Assembly (NCBI GenBank): GCA_964057225.1
Contig: OZ059897.1
Location: forward strand, 14,942,001 to 15,006,000
Length of the DNA: 64,000 bases
Direction: 5' to 3'
Source of the DNA: Auanema rhodensis
Taxonomy: Eukaryota; Nematoda; Chromadorea; Rhabditida; Rhabditidae
Shown: piece after piece, positions 12,301 to 23,976 of the stretch
Layout: every line of letters starts with the position of its first letter
Numbering within the stretch: position 1 is the first letter of the stretch
The notes under the pieces: model-generated
Database searches by the model: none
What the model was told of the DNA's origin: nothing
Seen by the model: the letters and a program-made list of their open reading frames with translations, nothing else
Position numbers and translations under genes: made by a program

Positions 12301-15300
12301 AAGCAGCATGTGGAGTGATGCAAGAAGGTCGAAGAAGTGAAGTCCAGTTGAAACTCTTTCAGTTTCCTTGATGATTAACAGATTAAAACCACTCAGATGA
12401 GCAGATTACAAAAGCTTTCCGTTGCCGGCTAGCTCGCGGTCATCAACTTCCGAAGAAGTTCTTCACGCTCGCAACCTGCTCATTACCCTTTCACCGCGGT
12501 CAACATGTGTCGAAGTTTAAAAGGGAATGTGAAATACAAACTACAGAAATGATTCTGTGTAGTATGATTTCAAAGATTCACTGTTATCTCTGAAGAGAAC
12601 TAACTGGATCGCCGTATTTGGTATGGGATGTATACGCTGCCATAGAGCCTGATGTAGCCTGACAGAGCCGTAAGCAGCATGGGGAGTGATGCAAGAAGGT
12701 CGAAGAAGTGAAGTCCAGTTGAAACTCTTTCAGTTTCCTTGATGATTAACAGATTAAAACCACTCAGATGAGCAGATTACAAAAGCTTTCCGTTGCCGGC
12801 TAGCTCGCGGTCATCAACTTCCGAAGAAGTTCTTCACGCTCGCAACCTGCTCATTACCCTTTCACCGCGGTCAACATGTGTCGAAGTTTAAAAGGGAATG
12901 TGAAATACAAACTACAGAAATGATTCTGTGTAGTATGATTTCAAAGATTCACTGTTATCTCTGAAGAGAAGTAACTGGATCGCCGTATTTGGTATGGGAT
13001 GTATACGGTGTCATACAGCCTGATGTAGCCTAACAGAGCCGTAAGCAGCATGTGGAGTGATGCAAGAAGGTCGAAGAAGTGAAGTCCAGTTGAAACTCTT
13101 TCAGTTTCCTTGATGATTAACAGATTAAAACCACTCAGATGAGCAGATTACAAAAGCTTTCCGTTGCCGGCTAGCTCGCGGTCATCAACTTCCGAAGAAG
13201 TTCTTCACGCTCGCAACCTGCTCATTACCCTTTCACCGCGGTCAACATGTGTCGAAGTTTAAAAGGGAATGTGAAATACAAACTACAGAAATGATTCTGT
13301 GTAGTATGATTTCAAAGATTCACTGTTATCTCTGAAGAGAAGTAACTGGATCGCCGTATTTGGTATGGGATGTACACGGTGTCATACAGCCTGATGTAGC
13401 CTAACAGAGCCGTAAGCAGCATGTGGAGTGATGCAAGAAGGTCGAAGAAGTGAAGTCCAGTTGAAACTCTTTCAGTTTCCTTGATGATTAACAGATTAAA
13501 ACCACTCAGATGAGCAGATTACAAAAGCTTTCCGTTGCCGGCTAGCTCGCGGTCATCAACTTCCGAAGAAGTTCTTCACGCTCGCAACCTGCTCATTACC
13601 CTTTCACCGCGGTCAACATGTGTCGAAGTTTAAAAGGGAATGTGAAATACAAACTACAGAAATGATTCTGTGTAGTATGATTTCAAAGATTCACTGTTAT
13701 CTCTGAAGAGAACTAACTGGATCGCCGTATTTGGTATGGGATGTATACGGTGTCATACAGCCTGATGTAGCCTAACAGAGCCGTAAGCAGCATGTGGAGT
13801 GATGCAAGAAGGTCGAAGAAGTGAAGTCCATTTGAAACTCTTTCAGTTTCCTTGATGATTAACAGATTAAAACCACTCAGATGAGCAGATTACAAAAGCT
13901 TTCCGTTGCCGGCTAGCTCGCGGTCATCAACTTCCGAAGAAGTTCTTCACGCTCGCAACCTGCTCATTACCCTTTCACCGCGGTCAACATGTGTCGAAGT
14001 TTAAAAGGGAATGTGAAATACAAACTACAGAAATGATTCTGTGTAGTATGATTTCAAAGATTCACTGTTATCTCTGAAGAGAACTAACTGGATCGCCGTA
14101 TTTGGTATGGGATGTATACGGTGTCATACAGCCTGATGTAGCCTAACAGAGCCGTAAGCAGCATGTGGAGTGATGCAAGAAGGTCGAAGAAGTGAAGTCC
14201 ATTTGAAACTCTTTCAGTTTCCTTGATGATTAACAGATTAAAACCACTCAGATGAGCAGATTACAAAAGCTTTCCGTTGCCGGCTAGCTCGCGGTCATCA
14301 ACTTCCGAAGAAGTTCTTCACGCTCGCAACCTGCTCATTACCCTTTCACCGCGGTCAACATGTGTCGAAGTTTAAAAGGGAATGTGAAATACAAACTACA
14401 GAAATGATTCTGTGTAGTATGATTTCAAAGATTCACTGTTATCTCTGAAGAGAACTAACTGGATCGCCGTATTTGGTATGGGATGTATACGGTGTCATAC
14501 AGCCTGATGTAGCCTAACAGAGCCGTAAGCAGCATGTGGAGTGATGCAAGAAGGTCGAAGAAGTGAAGTCCAGTTGAAACTCTTTCAGTTTCCTTGATGA
14601 TTAACAGATTAAAACCACTCAGATGAGCAGATTACAAAAGCTTTCCGTTGCCGGCTAGCTCGCGGTCATCAACTTCCGAAGAAGTTCTTCACGCTCGCAA
14701 CCTGCTCATTACCCTTTCACCGCGGTCAACATGTGTCGAAGTTTAAAAGGGAATGTGAAATACAAACTACAGAAATGATTCTGTGTAGTATGATTTCAAA
14801 GATTCACTGTTATCTCTGAAGAGAACTAACTGGATCGCCGTATTTGGTATGGGATGTATACGCTGCCATAGAGCCTGATGTAGCCTGACAGAGCCGTAAG
14901 CAGCATGGGGAGTGATGCAAGAAGGTCGAAGAAGTGAAGTCCAGTTGAAACTCTTTCAGTTTCCTTGATGATTAACAGATTAAAACCACTCAGATGAGCA
15001 GATTACAAAAGCTTTCCGTTGCCGGCTAGCTCGCGGTCATCAACTTCCGAAGAAGTTCTTCACGCTCGCAACCTGCTCATTACCCTTTCACCGCGGTCAA
15101 CATGTGTCGAAGTTTAAAAGGGAATGTGAAATACAAACTACAGAAATGATTCTGTGTAGTATGATTTCAAAGATTCACTGTTATCTCTGAAGAGAACTAA
15201 CTGGATCGCCGTATTTGGTATGGGATGTATACGCTGCCATAGAGCCTGATGTAGCCTGACAGAGCCGTAAGCAGCATGGGGAGTGATGCAAGAAGGTCGA

Positions 15301-18300
15301 AGAAGTGAAGTCCAGTTGAAACTCTTTCAGTTTCCTTGATGATTAACAGATTAAAACCACTCAGATGAGCAGATTACAAAAGCTTTCCGTTGCCGGCTAG
15401 CTCGCGGTCATCAACTTCCGAAGAAGTTCTTCACGCTCGCAACCTGCTCATTACCCTTTCACCGCGGTCAACATGTGTCGAAGTTTAAAAGGGAATGTGA
15501 AATACAAACTACAGAAATGATTCTGTGTAGTATGATTTCAAAGATTCACTGTTATCTCTGAAGAGAACTAACTGGATCGCCGTATTTGGTATGGGATGTA
15601 TACGCTGCCATAGAGCCTGATGTAGCCTGACAGAGCCGTAAGCAGCATGGGGAGTGATGCAAGAAGGTCGAAGAAGTGAAGTCCAGTTGAAACTCTTTCA
15701 GTTTCCTTAATGATTAACAGATTAAAACCACTCAGATGAGCAGATTACAAAAGCTTTCCGTTGCCGGCTAGCTCGCGGTCATCAACTTCCGAAGAAGTTC
15801 TTCACGCTCGCAACCTGCTCATTACCCTTTCACCGCGGTCAACATGTGTCGAAGTTTAAAAGGGAATGTGAAATACAAACTACAGAAATGATTCTGTGTA
15901 GTATGATTTCAAAGATTCACTGTTATCTCTGAAGAGAACTAACTGGATCGCCGTATTTGGTATGGGATGTATACGCTGCCATAGAGCCTGATGTAGCCTG
16001 ACAGAGCCGTAAGCAGCATGGGGAGTGATGCAAGAAGGTCGAAGAAGTGAAGTCCAGTTGAAACTCTTTCAGTTTCCTTAATGATTAACAGATTAAAACC
16101 ACTCAGATGAGCAGATTACAAAAGCTTTCCGTTGCCGGCTAGCTCGCGGTCATCAACTTCCGAAGAAGTTCTTCTCGCTCGCAACCTGCTCATTACCCTT
16201 TCACCGCGGTCAACATGTGTCGAAGTTTAAAAGGGAATGTGAATTACAAACTACAGAAATGATTCTGTGTAGTATGATTTCAAAGATTCACTGTTATCTC
16301 TGAACTAAAGGAATTGGCTCGCCGTATTTGGTATGGGATGTACACGGTGTCATACAGCCTGATGTAGCCTAACAGAGCCGTAAGCAGCATGTGGAGTGAT
16401 GCAAGAAGGTCGAAGAAGTGAAGTCCAGTTGAAACTCTTTCAGTTTCCTTGATGATTAACAGATTAAAACCACTCAGATGAGCAGATTACAAAAGCTTTC
16501 CGTTGCCGGCTAGCTCGCGGTCATCAACTTCCGAAGAAGTTCTTCACGCTCGCAACCTGCTCATTACCCTTTCACCGCGGTCAACATGTGTCGAAGTTTA
16601 AAAGGGAATGTGAAATACAAACTACAGAAATGATTCTGTGTAGTATGATTTCAAAGATTCACTGTTATCTCTGAAGAGAACTAACTGGATCGCCGTATTT
16701 GGTATGGGATGTATACGGTGTCATACAGCCTGATGTAGCCTAACAGAGCCGTAAGCAGCATGTGGAGTGATGCAAGAAGGTCGAAGAAGTGAAGTCCATT
16801 TGAAACTCTTTCAGTTTCCTTGATGATTAACAGATTAAAACCACTCAGATGAGCAGATTACAAAAGCTTTCCGTTGCCGGCTAGCTCGCGGTCATCAACT
16901 TCCGAAGAAGTTCTTCACGCTCGCAACCTGCTCATTACCCTTTCACCGCGGTCAACATGTGTCGAAGTTTAAAAGGGAATGTGAAATACAAACTACAGAA
17001 ATGATTCTGTGTAGTATGATTTCAAAGATTCACTGTTATCTCTGAAGAGAACTAACTGGATCGCCGTATTTGGTATGGGATGTATACGGTGTCATACAGC
17101 CTGATGTAGCCTAACAGAGCCGTAAGCAGCATGTGGAGTGATGCAAGAAGGTCGAAGAAGTGAAGTCCAGTTGAAACTCTTTCAGTTTCCTTGATGATTA
17201 ACAGATTAAAACCACTCAGATGAGCAGATTACAAAAGCTTTCCGTTGCCGGCTAGCTCGCGGTCTTCAACTTCCGAAGAAGTTCTTCACGCTCGCAACCT
17301 GCTCATTACCCTTTCACCGCGGTCAACATGTGTCGAAGTTTAAAAGGGAATGTGAAATACAAACTACAGAAATGATTCTGTGTAGTATGATTTCAAAGAT
17401 TCACTGTTATCTCTGAAGAGAACTAACTGGATCGCCGTATTTGGTATGGGATGTATACGCTGCCATAGAGCCTGATGTAGCCTGACAGAGCCGTAAGCAG
17501 CATGGGGAGTGATGCAAGAAGGTCGAAGAAGTGAAGTCCAGTTGAAACTCTTTCAGTTTCCTTGATGATTAACAGATTAAAACCACTCAGATGAGCAGAT
17601 TACAAAAGCTTTCCGTTGCCGGCTAGCTCGCGGTCATCAACTTCCGAAGAAGTTCTTCACGCTCGCAACCTGCTCATTACCCTTTCACCGCGGTCAACAT
17701 GTGTCGAAGTTTAAAAGGGAATGTGAAATACAAACTACAGAAATGATTCTGTGTAGTATGATTTCAAAGATTCACTGTTATCTCTGAAGAGAAGTAACTG
17801 GATCGCCGTATTTGGTATGGGATGTACACGGTGTCATACAGCCTGATGTAGCCTAACAGAGCCGTAAGCAGCATGTGGAGTGATGCAAGAAGGTCGAAGA
17901 AGTGAAGTCCAGTTGAAACTCTTTCAGTTTCCTTGATGATTAACAGATTAAAACCACTCAGATGAGCAGATTACAAAAGCTTTCCGTTGCCGGCTAGCTC
18001 GCGGTCATCAACTTCCGAAGAAGTTCTTCACGCTCGCAACCTGCTCATTACCCTTTCACCGCGGTCAACATGTGTCGAAGTTTAAAAGGGAATGTGAAAT
18101 ACAAACTACAGAAATGATTCTGTGTAGTATGATTTCAAAGATTCACTGTTATCTCTGAAGAGAACTAACTGGATCGCCGTATTTGGTATGGGATGTATAC
18201 GGTGTCATACAGCCTGATGTAGCCTAACAGAGCCGTAAGCAGCATGTGGAGTGATGCAAGAAGGTCGAAGAAGTGAAGTCCAGTTGAAACTCTTTCAGTT

Positions 18301-18900
18301 TCCTTGATGATTAACAGATTAAAACCACTCAGATGAGCAGATTACAAAAGCTTTCCGTTGCCGGCTAGCTCGCGGTCATCAACTTCCGAAGAAGTTCTTC
18401 ACGCTCGCAACCTGCTCATTACCCTTTCACCGCGGTCAACATGTGTCGAAGTTTAAAAGGGAATGTGAAATACAAACTACAGAAATGATTCTGTGTAGTA
18501 TGATTTCAAAGATTCACTGTTATCTCTGAACTAAAGGAATTGGCTCGCCGTATTTGGTATGGGATGTACACGGTGTCATACAGCCTGATGTAGCCTAACA
18601 GAGCCGTAAGCAGCATGTGGAGTGATGCAAGAAGGTCGAAGAAGTGAAGTCCAGTTGAAACTCTTTCAGTTTCCTTGATGATTAACAGATTAAAACCACT
18701 CAGATGAGCAGATTACAAAAGCTTTCCGTTGCCGGCTAGCTCGCGGTCATCAACTTCCGAAGAAGTTCTTCACGCTCGCAACCTGCTCATTACCCTTTCA
18801 CCGCGGTCAACATGTGTCGAAGTTTAAAAGGGAATGTGAAATACAAACTACAGAAATGATTCTGTGTAGTATGATTTCAAAGATTCACTGTTATCTCTGA
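6344..18900. repeat. Satellite array B, unit exactly 371 bp, 33.8 copies
   Basis: Units start with GATGTAG at 6344, 6715, 7086, 7457, 7828 and so on; the 34th start is at 18587, exactly 33 x 371 bases from the first, so no net indel has accumulated in 12.2 kb. The last copy is cut at 18900, after 314 bases, where unique DNA begins. Variants cluster at the unit ends: CATACATCC, CATAGAGCC or CATACAGCC just before the start, GCATGTGG versus GCATGGGG, and CCAGTTG versus CCATTTG. The centre (ACAAAAGCTTTCCG to TCTCTGAA) is almost invariant. Inverted repeats include AACTTC-CGAA-GAAGTT and ACAGAA-ATGA-TTCTGT. GC is higher than in flanking DNA. The sequence is unrelated to array A and has no long reading frame. 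Confidence 0.98.
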
Positions 18901-20092
18901 ATGGTATCAGATGATTCTCCGTATGTCGTGTGGGTTTGTATTTATTCAAAGAAAACTAGACACCGGGAATCCCTTGCTGTGTGACGAAACGATAAGAAGG
19001 TTTAAATATGAAATATTTAAACTTTTGAAAAATGAATATTTTCCGAATTAAATTAAAATTAAAGAATTTTTATTAATTTGATTTCCAACTGTAGGAACAA
19101 AAAAATGAGAAAAGAAAAAAGTCAATCAATATTTGAAAAATCTGATTATAATAATTATGAGATCATCTTCTCATTTAAAGGCTTTTTCATTTTTTCATTT
19201 TTTAATATAAAAAATATTTATTTTTAATTTTTTGACGTTTTCATCTGTAATGGAAAAATATTTATTGTTTGAATACGTAGAAGTAATAGTTTAACTATTA
19301 AATAAAAACGTTGGTAACTTACTTTTCAAATATCTTTTGTTCAAAAAAATCGTAAAAAGACATTTAAATGAAATACCGATGTGTCCTAAACTTCAATAGT
19401 GAACGACCAGTGAAAATATATAACTCCGATCATAATATTTTCATCTGATTGTTATAATATAATTTTAATAATTTATTTGTTTTTGTTGATTATAAAATCA
19501 ATATATTCAATAAATAAATTTATTTTATATACTAAATATAAATTAACTATATATTTCAATTTTATTTATAACAAAACAGCTTTTTCACGTTTTCTTTTTT
19601 AAAAAAGTTCTGTTTTAATTTCCATAAAATGTATCATTTAATTGAAGTTTTTAAGAAATATCACAATGGGTTGGTCATTCTCCGGCACGAAGATCAGATT
19701 GTTATCCTTCGAGGCTTCAATGCTTTGTTGTATCATAGTCCCAAAGATGAAACATCCAATGGTTTCATACAGTCGCTTTCCGTTTCCTTGGAAAGCTTTA
19801 GTCTATATTCAATAGATGTACTTTCTTTGTATTGAGATTAAAATATTTTCATTATAACATTTAGAACAATAGATATTTATTATATTTTATCATTTAAGTT
19901 GAAACATATCTTGATATATCTTATATTAAAAAACTTTTAATTATATTATATAATCTAGCTATTACAGCTAGTTTTTTACTAAACTAAACTCTCATTATTC
20001 GCCATTCATAAACAGTTATCTATAATCTTCAAAGATTCATCTAGATATCTAATATAAAAGGCAATTGTTACATTAATTATTTCAGAAAAACA
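18901..20092. other. AT-rich flank between satellite B and the first gene
   Basis: Array B ends abruptly at 18900. The next 700 bases are very AT-rich with poly-A and poly-T runs and no recognisable gene. One richer island at 19638-19835 is listed separately. From 19840 to 20080 nothing is recognisable except the upstream region of the sulfotransferase gene. Confidence 0.7.
19638..19802 (-). pseudogene. Unassigned ORF island, possible orphan terminal exon
   Basis: A patch with clearly higher GC than its surroundings is open on both strands. On the minus strand, a possible splice acceptor (AATATAG) is followed by 54 codons in one frame, with protein-like composition (it includes KDNNLIFVPENDQPIVIFLK), ending in TAA. 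On the plus strand a 68-codon ORF (19629-19835) overlaps it. I find no upstream exon on the minus strand in the AT-rich DNA to the right, and I recognise no family. It could be a relic exon, a fragment of a mobile element, or chance. The minus reading looks more like protein, but this is a judgement. Confidence 0.25.
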
Positions 20093-21593
20093 ATGGCTTT
20101 TTCGTCAAATTTAAAAACTTTCGAATCATTTACAGTACCATGTCTTGTACTTTACTGCATATTATACAGTATATATCGTTTTCCACCAACTAATTTTGTA
20201 CATCGTAAGTTTATATTATTCTTTATATATTCTAATTTATTATTATTATTATTAAGCTCTTTCATTTGATATTTCTCCAAAATTAAATGAAATACGGACA
20301 TGGGATACAACACCTTATAATCGTTCCGAAGTTCTTCCTGCATTCATCAATTTTTACGAGAATTATCGTGTAGGTCAAATGTTTCTTAAGAAACTTAAAT
20401 GATTTATGACTACAACGAATCATGAAACTTAAGAAATGTATCCAATTGCTTAAAATCACAATCTTCGTTTTTAACCTTTTTGAGACAGTAGATTAAATTG
20501 CGAAATCTGGAAAAAAAAGTCTTGTATGTTATAGATTGCGCCAGAATATAACTTAGCCACCTGTCAAATACAAAAAAGTTTATCTACACTTCGTGCTGGA
20601 ATCTTCTGTCTTTTATACGATAAAGAAGGTTTTATGAAACAAAATAAAAGTATAAGTGAACAAGATTGGTATACTATGTAATATTATTCATAATTCTTTT
20701 CATTAAAAAACTTGTTAAGGTCTTGTGGAAATAAAAATGAATATTTCTCAATCGATGCTGTTAAACAACAGCTCAAACCTTCTTTCGGAAATTTTGCTGT
20801 AATTCGTGATCCAGTTGAGAGATTTATTAGTGGATTTGTTGACAAATGCGTGAAGTAAGTTAATGATCATATAGCATAGAACATGCTTTATGACGCATTA
20901 CTAAAAGAAAATTTCAGTGAAGCTGATCGTGGATTCTGTTATGATTGCGATAAAGATCTCCATTGCTTCACAGTTCGACAATATCGTCGCTTTGTTGCTT
21001 ATGTTAATGGACAGTTGAAAGAGAAAGATGTTGGATTTGAAGATATTCATTTCGCTCCTCAAACATGGTATGTTACCGCAGTCCTAAAGACTCGATAAAA
21101 GCTGATGGTTATCGTGTATGTCCATGAAAGGGAAACATATAGCTGTTTCACTCCACACTTCGAACATAAGAATATCACATTCTTCTAAATAATTGATCTT
21201 CTATTGTTTAGGTATTGTCGTTTCAATGAATACTTCTCATCATATCGCTTTATCCGTTATGAAAGTGGTGATCGAATTACTAAAATGTCTGATAGTCTTC
21301 AAAAAGTTCTTAAAGACAATGGAATAGAACCAAATTTATTAAAACTAATCGAAACTGAAATATTAAGTAAGTATAATCTATAAATAATATATGAATCATA
21401 GTATAAATATTACAAATTTCTCAATTAAGAAGGAAGAACATATCATACTACTCATGGATCATCAATCAGAAAAAAGTACGAAGAAGAATTATATAATTCA
21501 CCAGATCTATTGGATTTGATCTCCAGAATGTTTTACTTTGATTTTATAATGTTTGATTATCCCTTCCCAAAACACCATAACTCCAAGTTATAA
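20093..21593 (+). CDS. Nematode Golgi-type sulfotransferase (Sulfotransfer_2 family), 7 exons, 323 aa
   Basis: Predicted type II membrane enzyme that would transfer sulfate from PAPS to carbohydrate in the Golgi. Exons: 20093-20204, 20257-20369, 20535-20677, 20720-20854, 20918-21067, 21212-21366 and 21430-21593, which join in frame to 324 codons. Residues about 14-30 form a hydrophobic signal anchor. Exon 3 gives the 5'-phosphate-binding loop (CQIQKSLST, about residue 85). Exon 4 gives the 3'-phosphate-binding motif FAVIRDPVERFISGFVDKC. Exon 5 carries a cysteine pair (FCYDCDKDLHC) and FAPQTW. The C-terminus (RTYHTTHGSS then FDYPFP) is typical of the nematode members. The start is supported by a TTTCAG acceptor at 20081-20085, 7 bases upstream, fitting trans-splicing. 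Two acceptors end in AAG. All motifs needed for activity are present; substrate unknown. Confidence 0.9.
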
Positions 21594-21644
21594 TAATATA
21601 TAATATTATTAAAATTTGTATGTAAAGCGGGTATATATTAGTTG

Positions 21645-21650
21645 AATAAA
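21645..21650 (+). terminator. Polyadenylation signal AATAAA of the sulfotransferase gene
   Basis: An exact AATAAA lies 52 bases after the stop codon, on the coding strand, in a suitable position for 3' end formation. Confidence 0.6.
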
Positions 21651-22181
21651 CTTTAAAATATTATAACTTATAATACCTTAAATGTAAATAAATATATTTT
21701 AATAATTATATAAATTATATAATAAAAATCATTTTGAACCAAGTGAAAGTTTTTTCAAGTTAATAGACAAGAATTGCAATTATGTCAGATTTTTCACGTT
21801 TGTCCGTGCTTCATTACACTACTATAACCTTGTATAAAACCACCTATTTCGCTATAAAAAAAAGTTTTATGGTTTTTGTTTTCAAGATGAAACACAAAAA
21901 AAAGTTAATTTTAAACATTTAAATTATAAAATTATTATATTATATATTTTAGGTAATTAAAATTTAAAGATTTCAATGAATAGGTCAATATAATAAATTA
22001 TAATAATAAGAGCAAGTTTAGTTATTAATGATTAACTAAAATTTATTTTTAATTTCTGATTCATCATTGTTTATTACATTCAATTTCTTGTCCTTTCTCA
22101 TCAGTTTCGTTTATAATGAACAATTAACTATTTCATTTTCATGAAGCGGCTTTTTTGTGTTTAAAAGCATTGATAATAACC

Positions 22182-22195
22182 TTGTGTCGACACAA
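22182..22195. promoter_or_regulatory. 14-bp perfect palindrome TTGTGTCGACACAA
   Basis: This sequence is identical to its reverse complement. The outer flanks CC...AAGG add partial symmetry. It sits next to a TGATAA motif, about 340 bases upstream of the transthyretin-like start. It resembles a site for a dimeric DNA-binding protein, but no factor is assigned. Confidence 0.35.
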
Positions 22196-22535
22196 TAAGG
22201 TGTCATTTATAGGAAGTAAAGAGAAAAGAATACAAAAAGTGTAAATTGGCATTGTCATTTTCTCGTTTATATATTGATATTCTTCTTCTTTTTCATTCAT
22301 TTCTTTATAAAAACGCCCATGTCAACTGAAAAAATTGTCTTTTCTTAATATTTCTGTTCAGATTATTCATCCTTCAATAATTTTGAATAGAGACTTGCAA
22401 TATCTATATATTATCAAATCAGCATATCAAACATATTTTTATATATTTTCTTCATAACTAACACGTTTTTTTTCTTCAAGTTTGAGATATATTCTCTTCG
22501 AAATTCGAATTTATACTTAAGATCTTTTTCAGAAA

Positions 22536-23059
22536 ATGAAAACTTTAATTCTTTTATCTTTACCACTACTCGCTTTGTGCATCTCATTACCTCAAATTCG
22601 ACGACTTCAAAGTGCTGCTGTCAAGGGGAAGCTTCTATGCAATGGTAAACCTTACGAAAAGGCTAGATTAAAATTCTATGAAGTTGATCCAGGTAACATC
22701 TAGTAAATCATTAGAAGTATAAGATTTATTCAATTTTTCAGTAAAAGATACTTTAATGGCTGAAGGATTGTCCGATGCTCATGGAACTTTCCAACTTAAA
22801 GGAAATGACACCGAATGGACTAACATTGATCCCAAAATCAACATCTATCATAACTGTGAAGATGAAGATAAAGTATAATTATAATATTTCAAGAAAAGAA
22901 CAAATTTAATTTTTCTTTTAGGAATGCTGGCGTAAAGTAGAAATTCACGTCCCTGATGATTTTGTATTTGAAGGAGCTGAGCCAGAAAAAGTTTTCGACA
23001 TTGGAATTCTGAATCTCAACGCTAAACTTCCAGGAGAATCTCGTGATTGTTTGAATTAA
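22536..23059 (+). CDS. Transthyretin-like (TTR/TTL) secreted protein, 3 exons, 141 aa
   Basis: Member of the nematode-expanded transthyretin-like family (PF01060): small secreted beta-sandwich proteins, mostly of unknown function. Exons 22536-22692, 22742-22872 and 22922-23059 join to 142 codons. Residues 1-18 are a clear signal peptide (MKTLILLSLPLLALCISLP). The body begins with the family pattern VKGKLLCNGKPYEKARLKFYE, continues with LSDAHGTFQLKG and the segment INIYHNC, and ends with DIGILNLN. Two cysteines of the usual pairs are visible (in LLCNG and HNCED), plus one in ECWRK and one near the end. The length is normal for the family. A TTTTTCAG acceptor ends 3 bases before the ATG, so the mRNA is probably trans-spliced. 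Confidence 0.93.
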
Positions 23060-23085
23060 AAATATTTATCAAATAAGAAATGTAT

Positions 23086-23091
23086 AATAAA
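23086..23091 (+). terminator. Polyadenylation signal AATAAA of the transthyretin-like gene
   Basis: Exact AATAAA, 27 bases after the stop codon. Confidence 0.6.
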
Positions 23092-23265
23092 ATTATTTTT
23101 TAAAAGAAAATTTGTAATTTAAATATAAAATAAAAAAAACAAATATATATAATAAAAATATTTATATAATAACAATAATAATACATTTCTATGAAATATT
23201 TTTTATCTATTTCTTTCTGATGATGCAAAGAAAAAAAAACATAAATTTGGGAAACAAAAAAAGGC

Positions 23266-23305
23266 TGATGATGATGATGATGATGATGATAATGATGATA
23301 ATGAT
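23266..23305. repeat. GAT trinucleotide microsatellite
   Basis: About eight perfect (TGA) units followed by interrupted AATGATGAT copies. It lies 3' of both flanking genes and makes the poly-histidine reading seen on the minus strand, which is not a real protein. Confidence 0.9.
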
Positions 23306-23960
23306 TGTTATAACCAACAAAGTGCACATTTTATAAAGTCACAGGGTCAAATTGCACTGTAAAATGGATTTTTTTCCTTTTAATTTATTTCTATTACTGT
23401 CTAAAATCACATTTTGTATATAGAAAAAACATAAGGAAATTGGATGAACTGGCAGACAGTTCATTTCCTAATCACATATTACAGATTAAAATAAATAAAT
23501 AAATATTATATCATCAATAATAATATAATATTAATGATAATAAATCATAAAAGGATCTATTTGAATTAAAATAAATACGAAAAAATACGAAATTATGCCT
23601 TACATCTTAGATTGATAATAAATTAGTATATGAACAACTAAAACGAACATAGATCAACTCGTCGAGATGTAAATTTAGGACAAAATTCTTTTTTTTTTAA
23701 ATAAAAGAAAATTATTATAATAATTTCCTTTTTTTTGGCATAAACTATGTTATAGAACAAATCTATTCTGATTTAAAGATAATTGACTCGTAAATGCGTC
23801 GTAGGATAAAGGGTAGTAGCATTGGGAGCAAGACGATAGAATTAATAAAAAGGAATGCATATATACGTCAAGTGCAGGACTTTTTTTTTCTTTTTTTGAG
23901 ACTAAAATAGCTATAAATGCCAAAAGGTCCCAACAAACATTTCCCAATTAAAAGCTTGAT

Positions 23961-23976
23961 AGAGAGAGAGAGAGAG
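23961..23976. repeat. Short GA dinucleotide run
   Basis: Eight AG units in the presumed 3' region of the bZIP gene. Confidence 0.85.

Larger units (their letters stand above)
21594..22535. other. Intergenic region upstream of the transthyretin-like gene
   Basis: About 940 AT-rich bases. An AATAAA at 21645-21650 probably ends the sulfotransferase transcript. The right half holds a GATA-type site (TGATAA near 22171) next to a 14-base palindrome at 22182-22195, both about 350 bases before the next start codon. No gene is visible. Confidence 0.6.

Noticed and set aside
1-18900. CRISPR-like or rDNA/5S tandem array
   Set aside because: Units are long and identical throughout, with no unique spacers, and no rRNA or 5S promoter sequence was recognised.
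19155-19180. TGAGATCATC, similar to the start of bantam-family microRNAs (mir-80/81/82)
   Set aside because: Only ten bases match and no complementary arm exists in the flanks to form a precursor. Similar short matches to mir-58 (near 37410) and mir-71 (near 34397) fail the same test.
23100-23327. Minus ORF with a histidine run
   Set aside because: It is the translation of the GAT microsatellite and AT-rich 3' DNA.
23750-23947. Hydrophobic minus ORF as a missing transmembrane exon of the bZIP protein
   Set aside because: There is no acceptor in the right phase, it is interrupted by poly-T, and the bZIP frame already ends in TAA at 24576.
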